From Alloalcanivorax xenomutans (GTDB lineage Bacteria > Pseudomonadota > Gammaproteobacteria > Pseudomonadales > Alcanivoracaceae): a stretch of DNA of 64,000 bases. Position numbers and translations under genes: made by a program. The first letter of the stretch is position 1. The number at the start of each line of letters is the position of its first letter. Positions 34,707-45,565 of the stretch are shown here, in pieces. The stretch is taken from NCBI RefSeq assembly GCF_900217905.1, contig NZ_OBMO01000018.1, positions 45,129 to 109,128 on the forward strand, read 5' to 3'. The notes under the pieces are model-generated. The model did not search any database and was not told where the DNA came from. It worked only from the letters and a program-made list of their open reading frames with translations.

Positions 34707-34728
34707 GATGCCTATCCAAATTCAGGAC

Positions 34729-35085
34729 TTACTTGCGGATCGGTTTCCGCGGGCCCTTACGGGTGCGGGCGTTGGTTTTGGTGCGCTGACCGCGCAACGG
34801 CAAGCCGCGACGATGACGGATGCCACGGTAGCAGCCCAGATCCATCAACCGCTTGATATTCATGTTGATTTCCCGACGCAGGTCGCCCTCCGTGGAAACC
34901 TTGGCAACCTCCGCACGGATCGCGTCCAGCTGATCGCCGGACAGATCACGAATCTTAACCTCCGGCGCAATGCCGGTCTGCTCGCAAATCTGGCGAGCAC
35001 GGGTGCGGCCGATCCCGAAAATATAGGTGAGGGAAATCACCGTATGTTTGTTGTCCGGGATGTTTACGCCTGCAATACGGGCCAT
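34729..35085 (-). CDS. rpsM: 30S ribosomal protein S13
   Basis: A 118-residue head protein of the small subunit, starting [19 protein letters not shown]. The core [15 protein letters not shown] and the basic tail [18 protein letters not shown] contact the P-site tRNA and subunit bridges. It is the first gene of the alpha operon; the promoter at 35144-35172 and a short leader precede it. Confidence 0.98.
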   Translation of the reverse strand: MARIAGVNIPDNKHTVISLTYIFGIGRTRARQICEQTGIAPEVKIRDLSGDQLDAIRAEVAKVSTEGDLRREINMNIKRLMDLGCYRGIRHRRGLPLRGQRTKTNARTRKGPRKPIRK

Positions 35086-35143
35086 CCGAATATCTCCGAT
35101 TCACAAAGCGGTATCGCCAGTCTCTGGCGCCGAAAGGCGGGAG
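35086..35143 (-). promoter_or_regulatory. alpha operon mRNA leader (candidate S4-responsive)
   Basis: On the minus strand the leader contains the stem CGCCAG-AGA-CTGGCG (plus-strand 35115-35129), then CGGAGATATTCGG before the rpsM ATG. In E. coli the equivalent leader forms an S4-binding pseudoknot; I see the first stem but cannot prove the pseudoknot. Confidence 0.5.
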
Positions 35144-35172
35144 AGTCTAGCGTTACACCGACTGAATTTCAA
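35144..35172 (-). promoter_or_regulatory. alpha operon promoter
   Basis: On the minus strand TTGAAA (plus 35167-35172, 5 of 6) is followed by exactly 17 bp and TAGACT (plus 35144-35149, 4 of 6). It lies in the rpmJ-rpsM gap, the place of the alpha promoter in E. coli. Confidence 0.75.
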
Positions 35173-35199
35173 CCAATCTCTAGGAAAGAAGCTCGCCAA

Positions 35200-35316
35200 T
35201 TAACCCTGACGCTGCTTGTGCCGCGGCTCGGCACTGCAGATCACCATGACCCGGCCCTTGCGGCGGATCACTTTGCAGTTACGGCAGATCTTCTTTACAG
35301 AAGCCTGAACTTTCAT
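35200..35316 (-). CDS. rpmJ: 50S ribosomal protein L36 (zinc-binding form)
   Basis: A 38-residue protein [20 protein letters not shown] followed by [18 protein letters not shown]. Cys11, Cys14, Cys27 and His32 form the intact zinc ribbon, so this is the C+ paralogue. It stabilises 23S rRNA. It lies 36 bases after secY at the end of the spc operon. I found it by reading the secY-rpsM gap on the minus strand. Confidence 0.96.
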   Translation of the reverse strand: MKVQASVKKICRNCKVIRRKGRVMVICSAEPRHKQRQG

Positions 35317-35352
35317 CGCACTCGCCTCACTATCTCGGCCGCTAAGGCCCTG

Positions 35353-36735
35353 TTAACGCACCAGACCGGTGCCGCCATACCCTTTCAGGTTGGCTTTCTT
35401 CATCAGTTTTTCGTACTGAGTGGACATCAAATGGGAATTCACCTGGCCCCAGAAGTCCATCACTACGACTACCACGATCAGCAGCGAAGTACCGCCCAGA
35501 TAGAAGGGTACATTCCAGATCGCCTGCAGACCCAACGGCAACAGACAAACCAGCGTCATGTATACGGCACCGATCAGAGTCAGACGGCCCATCACGGTAT
35601 CGATGTAACGCGCTGATTGCTCACCGGGGCGAATACCCGGGATATAAGCCCCGGATTTCTTCAGGTTGTCCGCTACGTCCTTCGGGTTGAATACCAACGC
35701 CGTATAGAAGTAGCAGAAGAACATGATCGCCAACGTAAACAACAGAATGTACAGCGGCGTACCCGGCAACAGCGCATCGCTCACCCGGCGCAGGGTCATC
35801 CCCCACCAGGAATCCGGGTTGGAATCACTGAACCATTGGGTCAGTGACGCCGGAAACAGCAGGATGGAACTGGCGAAAATCGCCGGAATCACACCTGCCA
35901 TGTTCACTTTCAGCGGCAAATGGCTTTGCTGCGCGGCGTATACCCGGCGGCCTTGCTGGCGTCGGGCATAGTTCACGGTAATACGGCGTTGACCGCGCTC
36001 CACGAACACCACACCGAAAATCACCGCCACGGCCACCAGAAACACCATCAGCATGGCCAACAGCCCCAGCTCGCCCTGCCGGGCGGACTCGAAGGTCTGC
36101 GCCACCGCGCCGGGCAAACCGGCAACGATAGAGGCGAAAATCAGCATGGAAATGCCGTTCCCGATGCCCCGCTCGGTGATTTGTTCACCCAGCCACATCA
36201 GGAAAATCGTTCCCGTCACCAACGAGGTCACGGCCACGAAATAGAAGCTCGCCACCTGCATGCTATCGGCGCCTTCCGGCAACAGGGTAATCCCCTGGCT
36301 CTTCAGGCCCGCGCATACCCCGAAAGACTGCACCAGCGCCAGGGCGACGGTCAGATAACGGGTATACTGAGTAATCTTGCGGCGTCCCTGCTCCCCTTCC
36401 TTGCGCAGCTGCTCAAGACTGGGCACTACCGCGGTCATCAGCTGAATCACGATGCTCGCGGTAATGTACGGCATGATGCCAAGTGCAAAAATACTCATGC
36501 GCTCCAGAGAACCACCGGAGAACATGTTGAACAGGCCAAGGATGGTATCCCGGTTCTGGTTGAACATCTGTTCCAACATGTCCGGGTTCATACCCGGTAC
36601 CGGAATATGGGCCCCGATCCGGAATACCAGCAGGGCCCCAAGCAGGAATCCGATACGACGCCACAACTCCCGAGTAGCACCACCGCTGGCTGCGACGGCA
36701 CCACTGTTAAGCGTTTGTGCACGGTTCTTGGCCAT
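35353..36735 (-). CDS. secY: Sec translocon channel subunit SecY
   Basis: A 460-residue inner-membrane protein with ten predicted helices. Family segments present include [37 protein letters not shown] (quoted in part), and the cytoplasmic loop [16 protein letters not shown] before [20 protein letters not shown]. It forms the protein-conducting channel with SecE (gene at 62253) and SecG. ATG 36733-36735 with CAGGAACC upstream is the start; the frame open to 36816 overlaps rplO. Standard position in the spc operon, between rplO and rpmJ. Confidence 0.98.
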   Translation of the reverse strand: MAKNRAQTLNSGAVAASGGATRELWRRIGFLLGALLVFRIGAHIPVPGMNPDMLEQMFNQNRDTILGLFNMFSGGSLERMSIFALGIMPYITASIVIQLMTAVVPSLEQLRKEGEQGRRKITQYTRYLTVALALVQSFGVCAGLKSQGITLLPEGADSMQVASFYFVAVTSLVTGTIFLMWLGEQITERGIGNGISMLIFASIVAGLPGAVAQTFESARQGELGLLAMLMVFLVAVAVIFGVVFVERGQRRITVNYARRQQGRRVYAAQQSHLPLKVNMAGVIPAIFASSILLFPASLTQWFSDSNPDSWWGMTLRRVSDALLPGTPLYILLFTLAIMFFCYFYTALVFNPKDVADNLKKSGAYIPGIRPGEQSARYIDTVMGRLTLIGAVYMTLVCLLPLGLQAIWNVPFYLGGTSLLIVVVVVMDFWGQVNSHLMSTQYEKLMKKANLKGYGGTGLVR

Positions 36736-36748
36736 AGCCCGGTTCCTG

Positions 36749-37183
36749 TTATTCCTCGACTTTACCGCCGGCTTTTTCCACCGCTTCGCGGGCACCTTTG
36801 GTGATCGCCACGCCACGCACCGTCACGGCACGGTCAATACCGCCACGCAGCACGATCTTGGCGCGTTTCTTGTCAGAGCGAACCACGCCTGCGGCTTTCA
36901 AAGAGGCCAGGTCGATCACGTCGCCTTCCACTTTCGCCAGCTCTTCCAGGCGCACTTCGGCGGTTGCCATCGCCAGCTTGGACGTGAAACCGAACTTCGG
37001 TACACGACGCTGCAGCGGCATCTGACCACCTTCAAACCCGGGCTTCACGGTGCCGCCGGAACGGGATTTCTGACCTTTATGGCCACGACCGCCCGTTTTA
37101 CCGAGACCGGAGCCGATACCGCGGCCAACCCGTTTCTGGGCCGGACGGGAACCTTCAGCGGGATGCAGATCATTCAAACGCAT
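36749..37183 (-). CDS. rplO: 50S ribosomal protein L15
   Basis: A 144-residue protein, same length as E. coli L15. Starts [20 protein letters not shown], with the Gly-rich RNA-binding loop [19 protein letters not shown]. It joins late in large-subunit assembly. Lies between rpmD (3-base gap) and secY (13-base gap). Confidence 0.98.
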   Translation of the reverse strand: MRLNDLHPAEGSRPAQKRVGRGIGSGLGKTGGRGHKGQKSRSGGTVKPGFEGGQMPLQRRVPKFGFTSKLAMATAEVRLEELAKVEGDVIDLASLKAAGVVRSDKKRAKIVLRGGIDRAVTVRGVAITKGAREAVEKAGGKVEE

Positions 37184-37186
37184 CGC

Positions 37187-37369
37187 TTATTCTCCCTCTA
37201 CCCGCACCATGTACGCGACTTTGTTAATCATGCCGCGTACCGCAGGGGTGTCTTCAACTTCAACGGTATGGCCAATACGGCGCAGACCGAGACCACGCAC
37301 ACAGGCCTTGTGCTTTTCCAGCCGGCCGTTGGTGCTTTTTACCTGCGTTACCTTGATCTTGTCAGCCAT
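37187..37369 (-). CDS. rpmD: 50S ribosomal protein L30
   Basis: A 60-residue protein with [19 protein letters not shown] and [20 protein letters not shown], matching L30 in length and sequence. A peripheral 23S rRNA binder. Follows rpsE by 23 bases in the spc operon. Confidence 0.97.
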   Translation of the reverse strand: MADKIKVTQVKSTNGRLEKHKACVRGLGLRRIGHTVEVEDTPAVRGMINKVAYMVRVEGE

Positions 37370-37392
37370 CGTTACGTTCCGTCTGTCTGCGC

Positions 37393-37890
37393 TTAGCTCA
37401 GGATCTCTTCGACCGTTTTACCGCGCTTGGCGGCAACGGATTCGGCGGAGGCCATCGCTTTCAAACCCTCGAACGTGGCACGAACCACATTCACCGGGTT
37501 GGTGGAACCATAGCACTTAGCCAGTACGTTCTGCACACCGGCCACTTCCAGCACGGCGCGCATGGCACCACCGGCAATGACACCGGTACCGTCGCTGGCC
37601 GGTTGCATGAACACCTTGGAGGCGCCGTGCCGGGCCTTGATCGGATGCTGGATGGTGGTGCCATTGAGCTCCACCTGAATCATGTTGCGACGGGCAGCTT
37701 CCAGGGCCTTCTGGATGGCGGCGGGCACTTCGCGGGCCTTACCGCGACCGAAACCCACTTTGCCATTACCGTCACCCACCACGGTCAAAGCAGTGAAGCC
37801 GAAAATACGGCCGCCTTTCACCACCTTGGCAACCCGGTTCACCTGAACCAGCTTCTCCTGGAGACCTTCGTTGGGATCAACTTTCGCCAT
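37393..37890 (-). CDS. rpsE: 30S ribosomal protein S5
   Basis: A 165-residue accuracy protein. The N-terminal double-stranded RNA-binding domain has [20 protein letters not shown], and the C-terminal domain has [19 protein letters not shown]. The loop around GGRIFGF, where spectinomycin resistance changes occur in other bacteria, looks wild type. ATG 37888-37890 is chosen; an in-frame TTG lies two codons upstream. Follows rplR by 12 bases. Confidence 0.97.
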   Translation of the reverse strand: MAKVDPNEGLQEKLVQVNRVAKVVKGGRIFGFTALTVVGDGNGKVGFGRGKAREVPAAIQKALEAARRNMIQVELNGTTIQHPIKARHGASKVFMQPASDGTGVIAGGAMRAVLEVAGVQNVLAKCYGSTNPVNVVRATFEGLKAMASAESVAAKRGKTVEEILS

Positions 37891-37902
37891 AACCAAGTAC
37901 CC

Positions 37903-38253
37903 TTAGAATTTAAGCCCGTTTTCGCGTGCGGCATCCGCCAGCGCCTTGACCCGGCCGTGATAACGGAAACCGGAACGGTCAAAGGCCACGCTTTCGATAC
38001 CCGCCTCTTTAGCGCGTTGAGCGATCAACTCACCAACTTTAGCGGCGGCTTCAGAATTACCCGTCGCGCCAGCGCGCAGGTCTTTTTCCACCGTGCTCGC
38101 GGAGGCCAGTACGCGATCACCAGCACTGCTGACGATTTGCGCATAGATATGGCGCGGAGTGCGATGCACGGAAAGACGAAGCTCGCCCAGCTCACGAATC
38201 TTCAGGCGAGTACGCTTTGCCCTGCGCAGACGTGCAACTTTCTTGTCCATCAT
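37903..38253 (-). CDS. rplR: 50S ribosomal protein L18
   Basis: A 116-residue 5S rRNA-binding protein, same length as in Pseudomonas. Motifs [35 protein letters not shown] and [20 protein letters not shown] are typical. Two adjacent ATG codons make the start uncertain by one residue. Sits between rplF (17-base gap) and rpsE. Confidence 0.97.
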   Translation of the reverse strand: MMDKKVARLRRAKRTRLKIRELGELRLSVHRTPRHIYAQIVSSAGDRVLASASTVEKDLRAGATGNSEAAAKVGELIAQRAKEAGIESVAFDRSGFRYHGRVKALADAARENGLKF

Positions 38254-38270
38254 GGCTTCAGTCTCAACGA

Positions 38271-38804
38271 TTATTTCTTCTTGGCTTCCTTACGGCGCAC
38301 TTGCTCATCAGCATAGCGCACCCCTTTGCCCTTGTAGGGCTCGGGCGGGCGGAAGCCCCGAACATTGGCGGCCACCTGGCCCACCAGCTGCTTATCGATA
38401 CCCTTGATGACGATTTCCGTCTGACTCGGGGTCTCAATGGTGATCCCTTCGGGCAGCTCATAGGCTACCGGATGAGAAAAGCCCAGCGTCAGATTCAGGG
38501 TCTTGCCCTGGGCCTGAGCACGGTAACCAACGCCGTTCAACAACAGGCGGCGTTCGAAGCCCGCGGAGACACCGGTGACCATGTTATTGACCAGAGCACG
38601 CGTGGTACCGGCCACGGCCCAGGCCTGCTGAGACTCCTCACGGGGCTTGACGGAGAACACGCCGTCATCCACGGCCACTTCCACCAAATCGTGCACCTGG
38701 TGTTCCAGGCTGCCCTTGGACCCTTTCACGGTCACCTTCTGGCCGTCGATAGCTACCTCGACGCCTTTGGGCAGGTTAACCGGATTTTTCGCTACTCTAG
38801 ACAT
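38271..38804 (-). CDS. rplF: 50S ribosomal protein L6
   Basis: A 177-residue protein of two tandem repeated domains, same length as E. coli L6. Starts [20 protein letters not shown] and ends with the conserved RRKEAKKK tail after [16 protein letters not shown]. Contacts the sarcin-ricin loop region. Lies 30 bases after rpsH. Confidence 0.98.
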   Translation of the reverse strand: MSRVAKNPVNLPKGVEVAIDGQKVTVKGSKGSLEHQVHDLVEVAVDDGVFSVKPREESQQAWAVAGTTRALVNNMVTGVSAGFERRLLLNGVGYRAQAQGKTLNLTLGFSHPVAYELPEGITIETPSQTEIVIKGIDKQLVGQVAANVRGFRPPEPYKGKGVRYADEQVRRKEAKKK

Positions 38805-38834
38805 CGCTGCACCTAATCCGTCTACACCAAAACC

Positions 38835-39227
38835 TTAGGACACTTCGCAGATCAGCTCGCCGCCGACATTCGCCTGGCGGGCGGCGCGATCGGAAATGAT
38901 GCCCTGGTTGGTGGACACGATCATCACACCCAGGCCACCTTTCACCTTGGGAATCTCACCGGCACCTTTGTATACACGCAGGCCCGGACGGCTCACCCGG
39001 GCGATCTTCTCGATCACCGGCTGGCCTTCAAAATAACGCAGTTGAACGGTCAGCGTCGGTTTGGCGTCGCCAGACACCGCGTAACCGTCGATGTAACCTT
39101 CTTCCTTCAGAACCTTGGCAATGGCTTCCTTGGCCTTTGAGGAGGGAATCTCCACCTCGACTTTACGAGCCATTTGCGCGTTGCGAATACGGGTAAACAT
39201 ATCCGCCAGGGTATCTTGCATGCTCAT
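38835..39227 (-). CDS. rpsH: 30S ribosomal protein S8
   Basis: A 130-residue primary 16S rRNA binder starting [20 protein letters not shown]. The C-terminal RNA-binding part has [20 protein letters not shown]. In E. coli S8 also represses the spc operon by binding the mRNA near rplE. Follows rpsN by 26 bases. Confidence 0.98.
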   Translation of the reverse strand: MSMQDTLADMFTRIRNAQMARKVEVEIPSSKAKEAIAKVLKEEGYIDGYAVSGDAKPTLTVQLRYFEGQPVIEKIARVSRPGLRVYKGAGEIPKVKGGLGVMIVSTNQGIISDRAARQANVGGELICEVS

Positions 39228-39253
39228 GCTGCAGTTGCTCCGCTACTCTTTGC

Positions 39254-39559
39254 TTACCAGCTGGATTTAACCAGCCCGGGAACGTCACCACGCATCGCTG
39301 CTTCACGCAGTTTAATGCGGCTCAGGCCGAATTTGCGGTAGTAACCATGCGGACGGCCGGTAAGGCGGCAGCGGTTACGCTGGCGAACCGGAGAAGAGTC
39401 CCGTGGCAGCTTCTGCAGCTCCAGCTGAGCCTCCCACTTCGCTTCGGGTTCCGCGTTGGGATCCTGGATAACCGCTTTCAGCGCGGCACGCTTGGTGGCG
39501 TAACGCTGAACCAACTTGGCGCGCTTCGCCTCCCGGTTTTTCATAGAGACCTTTGCCAT
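39254..39559 (-). CDS. rpsN: 30S ribosomal protein S14 (long, zinc-independent form)
   Basis: A 101-residue protein, same length as E. coli S14. Starts [20 protein letters not shown] and ends with [20 protein letters not shown] before KSSW. Only one Cys (in [14 protein letters not shown]) remains, so there is no zinc site. Placed between rplE (11-base gap) and rpsH. Confidence 0.98.
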   Translation of the reverse strand: MAKVSMKNREAKRAKLVQRYATKRAALKAVIQDPNAEPEAKWEAQLELQKLPRDSSPVRQRNRCRLTGRPHGYYRKFGLSRIKLREAAMRGDVPGLVKSSW

Positions 39560-39570
39560 GACAAATCCTC

Positions 39571-40110
39571 TTAGCCTTTCAGCGGGAAGTTGAAGGCGCG
39601 CAGCAGCGCCCGTGCTTCGTCATCGGTCTTGGCCGTGGTGGTGATGGTGATATCCAGACCACGCAGCTTGTCGACCTTGTCGAAATCGATTTCCGGGAAC
39701 ACGATTTGCTCCCGCAGACCCATGGAGTAGTTGCCACGGCCGTCAAAGGACTTCGGGTTCAGACCCCGGAAGTCACGGACACGCGGGATTGCCACGGATA
39801 CCAGGCGTTCCAGGAACTCGTACATACGACGGTTACGCAGGGTCACCTTGCAGCCGATCGGCCAACCTTCACGGATCTTGAAGCCCGCCACGGACTTGCG
39901 TGCCTTGGTGACCAGCGGCTTCTGACCGGCGATGGCGGTCATATCCGACAGCGCACCTTCGATCGCCTTCCGGTCCGCGGCCGCTTCACCCACACCCATG
40001 TTCAGGGTGATCTTGGTGATGCGGGGCACCTCCATGACGTTCTTGTAACCGAACTCATCGCGGAGTTTCGGCACAATCTCTTCGTTGTAAACCTTCTTCA
40101 GATCACTCAT
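39571..40110 (-). CDS. rplE: 50S ribosomal protein L5
   Basis: A 179-residue 5S rRNA-binding protein, identical in length to E. coli L5. Family stretches: [35 protein letters not shown] and [20 protein letters not shown]. It forms the central protuberance and touches the P-site tRNA. Follows rplX by 13 bases. Confidence 0.98.
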   Translation of the reverse strand: MSDLKKVYNEEIVPKLRDEFGYKNVMEVPRITKITLNMGVGEAAADRKAIEGALSDMTAIAGQKPLVTKARKSVAGFKIREGWPIGCKVTLRNRRMYEFLERLVSVAIPRVRDFRGLNPKSFDGRGNYSMGLREQIVFPEIDFDKVDKLRGLDITITTTAKTDDEARALLRAFNFPLKG

Positions 40111-40123
40111 GGTTCACCTAACC

Positions 40124-40438
40124 TCACGCGTCCAGCGCTTCGCCGTTGGACTTGAAGAACCGCACTTTTTTGCCGTCCTCGAAACGGACGCCGACACGAT
40201 CGGCCTTCTGGGTCTTCGCATTCCAGATGGCCACATTGGAAGCGTGAATACCCGCCTCCTGCTGAACAATGCCACCTTGAATACCGCGGTTAGGGTTGGC
40301 GCGAACGTGTTTTTTCACCATGTTCACACCGGAGACAAGAAGGCGGCCGTTAGGGAGCACACGCTGTACCTGGCCCCGCTTACCTTTGTCCTTGCCCGCG
40401 ATTACGATGACTTCGTCATTGCGCTTGATCTTGAGCAT
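40124..40438 (-). CDS. rplX: 50S ribosomal protein L24
   Basis: A 104-residue assembly-initiator protein, same length as E. coli. The KOW motif lies in the first 30 residues ([20 protein letters not shown]), followed by [13 protein letters not shown]. Located between rplN (15-base gap) and rplE. Confidence 0.98.
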   Translation of the reverse strand: MLKIKRNDEVIVIAGKDKGKRGQVQRVLPNGRLLVSGVNMVKKHVRANPNRGIQGGIVQQEAGIHASNVAIWNAKTQKADRVGVRFEDGKKVRFFKSNGEALDA

Positions 40439-40453
40439 TGCCTTAACCCGCCT

Positions 40454-40822
40454 TTAAAGAACTTCCGGTGCCAGGGAGATGATCTTCATGAACTGGTCAT
40501 TACGCAGTTCACGGGTCACCGGCCCAAAGATCCGGGTGCCGATCGGAGCCTTGTTGTTGTTCAACAGGACCGCGGCGTTTTCGTCAAAACGAATCACAGA
40601 ACCATCGGGGCGACGTACACCACGACGGGTACGTACCACGACAGCGCTCATCACGTCGCCTTTTTTAACACGACCACGCGGAATCGCTTCCTTTACTGTG
40701 ACCTTGATGATGTCACCAATGCCTGCATAGCGGCGGTGGGAGCCACCCAGCACCTTGATGCACTGCACTCGACGAGCGCCGCTGTTATCGGCGACTTCGA
40801 GCATGGTTTCGGTCTGAATCAT
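40454..40822 (-). CDS. rplN: 50S ribosomal protein L14
   Basis: A 122-residue interface protein (123 in E. coli). Starts [20 protein letters not shown] and contains [20 protein letters not shown]. First gene of the spc group. A 52-base gap separates it from rpsQ; I see no convincing promoter there. Confidence 0.98.
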   Translation of the reverse strand: MIQTETMLEVADNSGARRVQCIKVLGGSHRRYAGIGDIIKVTVKEAIPRGRVKKGDVMSAVVVRTRRGVRRPDGSVIRFDENAAVLLNNNKAPIGTRIFGPVTRELRNDQFMKIISLAPEVL

Positions 40823-40874
40823 CGCTTACTCTCTCCAACTCCTGCCCTGTGCAGGCAGCCACAGCATTCTCTCA

Positions 40875-41144
40875 TCAGGCCTTGACGGCCTGCTCCACTA
40901 CGCTGACCAGCATCCAGCTTTTACGCTTGGACAGCGGACGGCATTCTTCGATGGTGACCAGGTCGCCTTCGCCACACTGGTTTTGCTCATCGTGAGCCAT
41001 CAGTTTGGTAGAACGCTTGATGATCTTGCCATAAATGGGGTGCTGTACCCGGCGCTCAACCAATACGGTGATGGTCTTATCACCTTTACTGGAAATCACT
41101 TTACCGGTAACGGTCCGGCGCAGTTTCTGTTTCGCCTCTGCCAT
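40875..41144 (-). CDS. rpsQ: 30S ribosomal protein S17
   Basis: An 89-residue OB-fold protein (84 in E. coli). Motifs [20 protein letters not shown] and [19 protein letters not shown] are typical. A primary 16S rRNA binder of the body. Last gene of the S10 group, 2 bases after rpmC. Confidence 0.98.
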   Translation of the reverse strand: MAEAKQKLRRTVTGKVISSKGDKTITVLVERRVQHPIYGKIIKRSTKLMAHDEQNQCGEGDLVTIEECRPLSKRKSWMLVSVVEQAVKA

Positions 41145-41146
41145 GA

Positions 41147-41338
41147 TTAGTTACCCTGTTTTTCCCGCAGAATGGTCTTCACACGTGCAATATCACGGCG
41201 GACCGTCCCAAGCTGATGGGTTTGGGAAAGCTGACCGGATGCTTTCTTCATGCGCAGCTTGAACTGTTGTTCCAGCAGCTCAAGGTGCTGCTCGCGCAAC
41301 TGCTCAACACTCTTTTCTTTCAGTTCGCTCGCTTTCAT
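41147..41338 (-). CDS. rpmC: 50S ribosomal protein L29
   Basis: A 63-residue two-helix protein at the exit tunnel, same length as E. coli. Starts [20 protein letters not shown] and ends [17 protein letters not shown]. Three bases after rplP. Confidence 0.97.
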   Translation of the reverse strand: MKASELKEKSVEQLREQHLELLEQQFKLRMKKASGQLSQTHQLGTVRRDIARVKTILREKQGN

Positions 41339-41341
41339 GGC

Positions 41342-41755
41342 TTACATCACCGTCCGAGTCACGACACGGGTGCTGACCGGCAGCTTGGCTGCGGCCAGAC
41401 GGAACGCTTCACGCGCCACGTCTTCGGAAACACCTTCCATTTCGTAGAGCATGCGGCCCGGCTGAATCTGGGCTACCCAGTACTCCACGCTACCTTTACC
41501 TTTACCCATCCGCACTTCCAGCGGTTTCTGGGTAATCGGCTTATCGGGGAAGACCCGAATCCAGATCTTACCGCCCCGTTTGATGTGACGGGTCATGGCC
41601 CGACGAGCCGCTTCGATCTGACGCGCGGTGATCCGGCCACGGCCGGTGGCCTGCAGGCCGATGGTGCCAAAAGACACCTTGTTGCCGCGCTGTGCCAGGC
41701 CACGGTTACGGCCCTTATGAATTTTCCGGAATTTGGTACGCTTCGGCTGCAACAT
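41342..41755 (-). CDS. rplP: 50S ribosomal protein L16
   Basis: A 137-residue protein near the A site and peptidyl-transferase centre (136 in E. coli). Starts [19 protein letters not shown]; contains [20 protein letters not shown] and [18 protein letters not shown]. The Arg of the RVFPDKP motif region is retained. Between rpsC (13-base gap) and rpmC. Confidence 0.98.
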   Translation of the reverse strand: MLQPKRTKFRKIHKGRNRGLAQRGNKVSFGTIGLQATGRGRITARQIEAARRAMTRHIKRGGKIWIRVFPDKPITQKPLEVRMGKGKGSVEYWVAQIQPGRMLYEMEGVSEDVAREAFRLAAAKLPVSTRVVTRTVM

Positions 41756-41768
41756 CGTTCGTTACCTT

Positions 41769-42461
41769 TTAACCACGGCCGCGCTTTTTCGCGCCCTTGG
41801 ACTGCTTCTGCTCTTCCTGAACCTGCTCCATGCCACCGAGCACTTCGCCACGGAAGATCCAGACCTTCACACCGATGGTTCCGTAGGTGGTCTCAGCACG
41901 CACGTTGGCGTAATCGATGTCCGCACGCAGAGTATGCAGCGGCACGCGACCTTCACGGTACCATTCCGTACGAGCAATCTCGGCACCACCCAGACGACCA
42001 GAAAGCTGGACCCGAATACCTTCGGCACCGGCCTTGAGCGCGTTCTGCACCGCTCGCTTCATAGCGCGGCGGAACATAACACGACGTTCGATCTGGCCAG
42101 CGATATTATCGGCTACCAGGCGAGCATCCACGTCAGGCTTACGCACTTCCTCGATGTTGATGTGCACCGGCACACCCATCTTGGCTGCTACGTCGCGACG
42201 CAGGCGCTCGACGTCCTCGCCCTTCTTGCCGATCACGATCCCCGGACGAGCCGTTGAGATAGTGATGCGGACGTTTTCGGACGGACGCTCGATTTTAATC
42301 CGGCTCACCGAGGCATTCTTGAGGCGCTTGAACAGATATTCACGCACCTCGAGATCGGTTACCAGGCAGTCTGCGTAGGTCTTGGGACCCGCATACCACA
42401 GGGAGTTGTGCTCCTTGACGATGCCCAGACGAATACCGATCGGATGAACTTTCTGACCCAT
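41769..42461 (-). CDS. rpsC: 30S ribosomal protein S3
   Basis: A 230-residue head protein lining the mRNA entry (233 in E. coli). Starts [20 protein letters not shown]. The KH domain has [20 protein letters not shown] (GxxG loop), followed by the S3 C-domain with [20 protein letters not shown]. Ends in a basic GAKKRGRG tail. Follows rplV by four bases. Confidence 0.98.
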   Translation of the reverse strand: MGQKVHPIGIRLGIVKEHNSLWYAGPKTYADCLVTDLEVREYLFKRLKNASVSRIKIERPSENVRITISTARPGIVIGKKGEDVERLRRDVAAKMGVPVHINIEEVRKPDVDARLVADNIAGQIERRVMFRRAMKRAVQNALKAGAEGIRVQLSGRLGGAEIARTEWYREGRVPLHTLRADIDYANVRAETTYGTIGVKVWIFRGEVLGGMEQVQEEQKQSKGAKKRGRG

Positions 42462-42465
42462 CTGG

Positions 42466-42810
42466 TTACTCCTGACCTTCCGAGACTTTTACAGTGATGT
42501 GGCAGGTACGCTTGAGAATGCGATCCGCCCGCCCTTTCGCGCGAGGACGAATACGCTTCATCGACATGCCTTCATCCACGTAGATGGTGGATACTTTCAG
42601 CTCATCCACATCGGCGCCGTCGTTGTTTTCCGCGTTAGCAATCGCGGACTCCAGCACCTTCTTAACAATCTTGGCCGCCTTCTTGGGGCTAAAGGCGAGA
42701 ACATTCAACGCCTTTTCCACCTCCAGACCTCGGATCTGGTCGGCCACCAGGCGGGCTTTCTGAGCCGAAATTCTTGCGCCCCGCAGACGGGCTGCAACTT
42801 CAGTCGCCAT
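42466..42810 (-). CDS. rplV: 50S ribosomal protein L22
   Basis: A 114-residue exit-tunnel protein. Motifs [20 protein letters not shown] and [20 protein letters not shown] are typical; the tunnel-loop region shows no insertion. ATG 42808-42810 (MATEVAARL) is preferred because AAGGTGA precedes it; an in-frame GTG three codons upstream overlaps that site. Between rpsS and rpsC. Confidence 0.97.
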   Translation of the reverse strand: MATEVAARLRGARISAQKARLVADQIRGLEVEKALNVLAFSPKKAAKIVKKVLESAIANAENNDGADVDELKVSTIYVDEGMSMKRIRPRAKGRADRILKRTCHITVKVSEGQE

Positions 42811-42820
42811 GGCTGTCACC

Positions 42821-43096
42821 TTATCGCTTAGCCTTTTTGTCCACGATATGCCCGCGGAAGTTACGGGTCAGGGCGAATTCGCCCAGCTTGTGGCCCACCA
42901 TGTGCTCGGAAACCAATACCGGAACATGCTGACGGCCGTTATGTACCGCGATGGTCAAACCCACCATCTCCGGGATGATCATGGAGCGACGGGACCAGGT
43001 TTTGATCGGCTTACGGGAGCCGGCTTCCACCGCTTCTTCCACCTTCTTCAACAGGTGGTGATCCAGAAACGGACCTTTTTTCAGTGAACGTGGCAC
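42821..43096 (-). CDS. rpsS: 30S ribosomal protein S19
   Basis: A 91-residue head protein (92 in E. coli). Starts [20 protein letters not shown], with [20 protein letters not shown] and [14 protein letters not shown]. Partner of S13. Lies 22 bases after rplB. Confidence 0.98.
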   Translation of the reverse strand: MPRSLKKGPFLDHHLLKKVEEAVEAGSRKPIKTWSRRSMIIPEMVGLTIAVHNGRQHVPVLVSEHMVGHKLGEFALTRNFRGHIVDKKAKR

Positions 43097-43118
43097 AGCC
43101 TGAACCTCTCTCTATCCC

Positions 43119-43943
43119 TTACTTACGACGGTCGCGCACAATCATCTTGGAGGTGCGCTTGTTGGTACGGGTTTTGTGGCCCTTGGTCGGTACACCCCAG
43201 GGGGTTACCGGATGACGGCCACCGGACGTACGCCCTTCACCACCACCATGGGGGTGATCCACGGGGTTCATGGCCACACCGCGAACGGTGGGACGAACAC
43301 CGCGCCAGCGGGTTGCGCCGGCCTTACCCAGCGAGCGCAGGCTGTGCTCACTGTTGGATACCTGCCCGATAGTGGCGCGACATTCAGCATGCACCTTACG
43401 CATTTCGCCAGAGCGCAAACGCAGGGTCACATACTGTCCATCTTTCGCCAGCAGCTGGACAGAAGTACCCGCGGAGCGAGCCAGCTGACCACCTTTACCA
43501 GGCTTCAGTTCCACGTTATGAATCGTGGAACCCAACGGAATGTTGCGCAGCGGCAGAGTATTGCCCACCTTGATCGGGGCATCTTCGCCGGACTGAACAC
43601 GATCGCCCGCCTTCAGATCTTTCGGCGCCAGAATGTAACGACGCTCGCCATCCAGATACTTCACCAGCGCGATGTGCGCGGAACGGTTCGGATCGTATTC
43701 CAGACGCTCCACCACACCCTGGACACCGTCTTTATTACGACGGAAATCCACTACGCGGTATTTCTGCTTGTGACCACCACCTTTATGACGGGTGGTGATA
43801 CGGCCGTTATTGTTACGGCCGCCGTTCTTGGCCTTGGCTTCCAGCAAGGGCGCGTAGGGAGCACCTTTGTGCAGCTCCTCATTGACCACCTTTACGACAA
43901 AGCGGCGGCCCGGAGAAGTCGGCTTGGTCTTAACAATCGCCAT
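43119..43943 (-). CDS. rplB: 50S ribosomal protein L2
   Basis: A 274-residue protein (273 in E. coli), among the most conserved ribosomal proteins and needed for subunit joining and peptidyl transfer. Contains [20 protein letters not shown] and the C-terminal [19 protein letters not shown] with the essential His. Follows rplW by 19 bases. Confidence 0.98.
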   Translation of the reverse strand: MAIVKTKPTSPGRRFVVKVVNEELHKGAPYAPLLEAKAKNGGRNNNGRITTRHKGGGHKQKYRVVDFRRNKDGVQGVVERLEYDPNRSAHIALVKYLDGERRYILAPKDLKAGDRVQSGEDAPIKVGNTLPLRNIPLGSTIHNVELKPGKGGQLARSAGTSVQLLAKDGQYVTLRLRSGEMRKVHAECRATIGQVSNSEHSLRSLGKAGATRWRGVRPTVRGVAMNPVDHPHGGGEGRTSGGRHPVTPWGVPTKGHKTRTNKRTSKMIVRDRRK

Positions 43944-43962
43944 GATTACTCACTCCCTTACC

Positions 43963-44259
43963 TTACTCAGCGCCCAGGAAGTCGATATCCTGGCCTTGTT
44001 CAAGGGACACGTAGGCCTTCTTCCAGTCGCTACGCTTACCGGCGACACGACCGAAGAACTTGCGCTTGCCTTTCACGTTCAAAGTCCGAACGTTGCGCAC
44101 CTTAACCTCGAACAGCGCTTCCACGGCGGCCTTGATTTCCGCCTTGGTGGCATCTTTTGCCACTTTGAAAGCAAAGGCATTGCTGCGCTCGGTGGCGTCA
44201 GTGGCCTTTTCGGAAAAGTGCGGTGCAAGCAGCACTTTTAAAATGCGCTCTTTGTTCAT
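43963..44259 (-). CDS. rplW: 50S ribosomal protein L23
   Basis: A 98-residue tunnel-exit protein that docks trigger factor and SRP (100 in E. coli). Motifs [16 protein letters not shown] and [20 protein letters not shown] are typical. Its first codons overlap the end of rplD by four bases (44256-44259), implying coupled translation. Confidence 0.98.
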   Translation of the reverse strand: MNKERILKVLLAPHFSEKATDATERSNAFAFKVAKDATKAEIKAAVEALFEVKVRNVRTLNVKGKRKFFGRVAGKRSDWKKAYVSLEQGQDIDFLGAE

Positions 44260-44858
44260 GCCAGCGCCTCCTCAAGTTTCTTCAGAGCCGGCACGGTCAC
44301 CAACACCTTGTCAAAGGCGATCAGGCTGACCGGATCCACACCGCTGGCATCGCGGATGTCGACCTTCGGCAGGTTACGAGCCGCCAAATACAGATTCTCA
44401 TCCACATCGTCAGTCACGATGAGAACATTGCTCAGGTTCAGATCCTTGAGCTTGGCGGCCACCTGCTTGGTTTTCGGGGTGTCGACGGAGAAGTCGTCCA
44501 CCACAACCAGGCGCTCCTGGCGAACCAGCTCGGACAAAATGCAGCGCAGCGCGCCACGATACATTTTGCGGTTTACTTTCTGTGAGTGGTCACGGGGCAC
44601 CGCGGCAAACGTTTTGCCGCCGCCACGCCACAGCGGGCTACGAATGGTACCGGCGCGAGCGCGACCGGTGCCTTTCTGCCGCCAGGGCTTACGACCACCA
44701 CCACTGACATCAGAGCGGCTTTTCTGCGCTTTGGAACCTTGACGGGTACCCGCCAGGTAAGCAGTCACAACCTGATGAACCAGAGGCTCGTTGAAGTCCT
44801 TGCCGAAGGCGACTTCAGACACAGTAACGGTACCTCCAGAGGCGGTATTGAGATTCAT
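44256..44858 (-). CDS. rplD: 50S ribosomal protein L4
   Basis: A 200-residue protein (201 in E. coli). The extended tunnel loop is in [20 protein letters not shown], with [16 protein letters not shown] next. In E. coli L4 represses its own operon by attenuation in the S10 leader; a candidate leader here is 45878-46033. It overlaps rplW by four bases. Confidence 0.98.
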   Translation of the reverse strand: MNLNTASGGTVTVSEVAFGKDFNEPLVHQVVTAYLAGTRQGSKAQKSRSDVSGGGRKPWRQKGTGRARAGTIRSPLWRGGGKTFAAVPRDHSQKVNRKMYRGALRCILSELVRQERLVVVDDFSVDTPKTKQVAAKLKDLNLSNVLIVTDDVDENLYLAARNLPKVDIRDASGVDPVSLIAFDKVLVTVPALKKLEEALA

Positions 44859-44872
44859 CCTCTATTCCTCTT

Positions 44873-45508
44873 TCAGGCCTTCGCCTTCACTGCCGGGATC
44901 ACGATCACATCACCACCGGCCGCGCCGGGGACCGCACCCTTAACCAGCAACAGATTCTTTTCCACGTCCACGCGCACGACTTCCAGATTCTGAACCGTCA
45001 CACGCTCGGCACCCATGTGGCCCGCCATTTTCTTGCCCTTGAATACGCGGCCCGGGGTTTGGTTCTGACCGATGGAACCCGGAGCGCGGTGGGACAGAGA
45101 GTTACCGTGAGTGGCGTCCTGAGTACGGAAATTCCAACGCTTAACCGTACCGGCGAAACCTTTACCCTTGGAGGTACCGGTTACGTCCACGATCTGGCCA
45201 GCCTCGAACACTTCCAGGGTCAGCTCGCCGCCAACCTGCAAGTCGCCCGCCGGAGCGCGGAATTCACCCACAGTGCGGCCAGCTTCCACGCCCGCCTTGG
45301 CGAAGTGACCCGCCATTGGCTTGGTCACTCGGGTTGCGCGGCGCTCGCCAACCGTCACTTGCACGGCCTCGTAGCCATCTGTCTCTTCGGTCTTAATCTG
45401 GCTCACCCGATTCGGGGACACTTCAATCACGGTCACCGGAACACTGACACCGTCTTCAGTGAACACCCGGGTCATCCCGCATTTTCGACCGATTACACCA
45501 ATCGCCAT
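44873..45508 (-). CDS. rplC: 50S ribosomal protein L3
   Basis: A 211-residue protein (209 in E. coli). Starts [20 protein letters not shown], and the extension near the peptidyl-transferase centre has [20 protein letters not shown], including the methylated Gln motif region [20 protein letters not shown]. Follows rpsJ by 57 bases. Confidence 0.98.
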   Translation of the reverse strand: MAIGVIGRKCGMTRVFTEDGVSVPVTVIEVSPNRVSQIKTEETDGYEAVQVTVGERRATRVTKPMAGHFAKAGVEAGRTVGEFRAPAGDLQVGGELTLEVFEAGQIVDVTGTSKGKGFAGTVKRWNFRTQDATHGNSLSHRAPGSIGQNQTPGRVFKGKKMAGHMGAERVTVQNLEVVRVDVEKNLLLVKGAVPGAAGGDVIVIPAVKAKA

Positions 45509-45565
45509 TGTCTACCTCTTCACAACCTGTTGCGGCCAGGCCGCACGTTGTTGTCTCAGGCTGAG

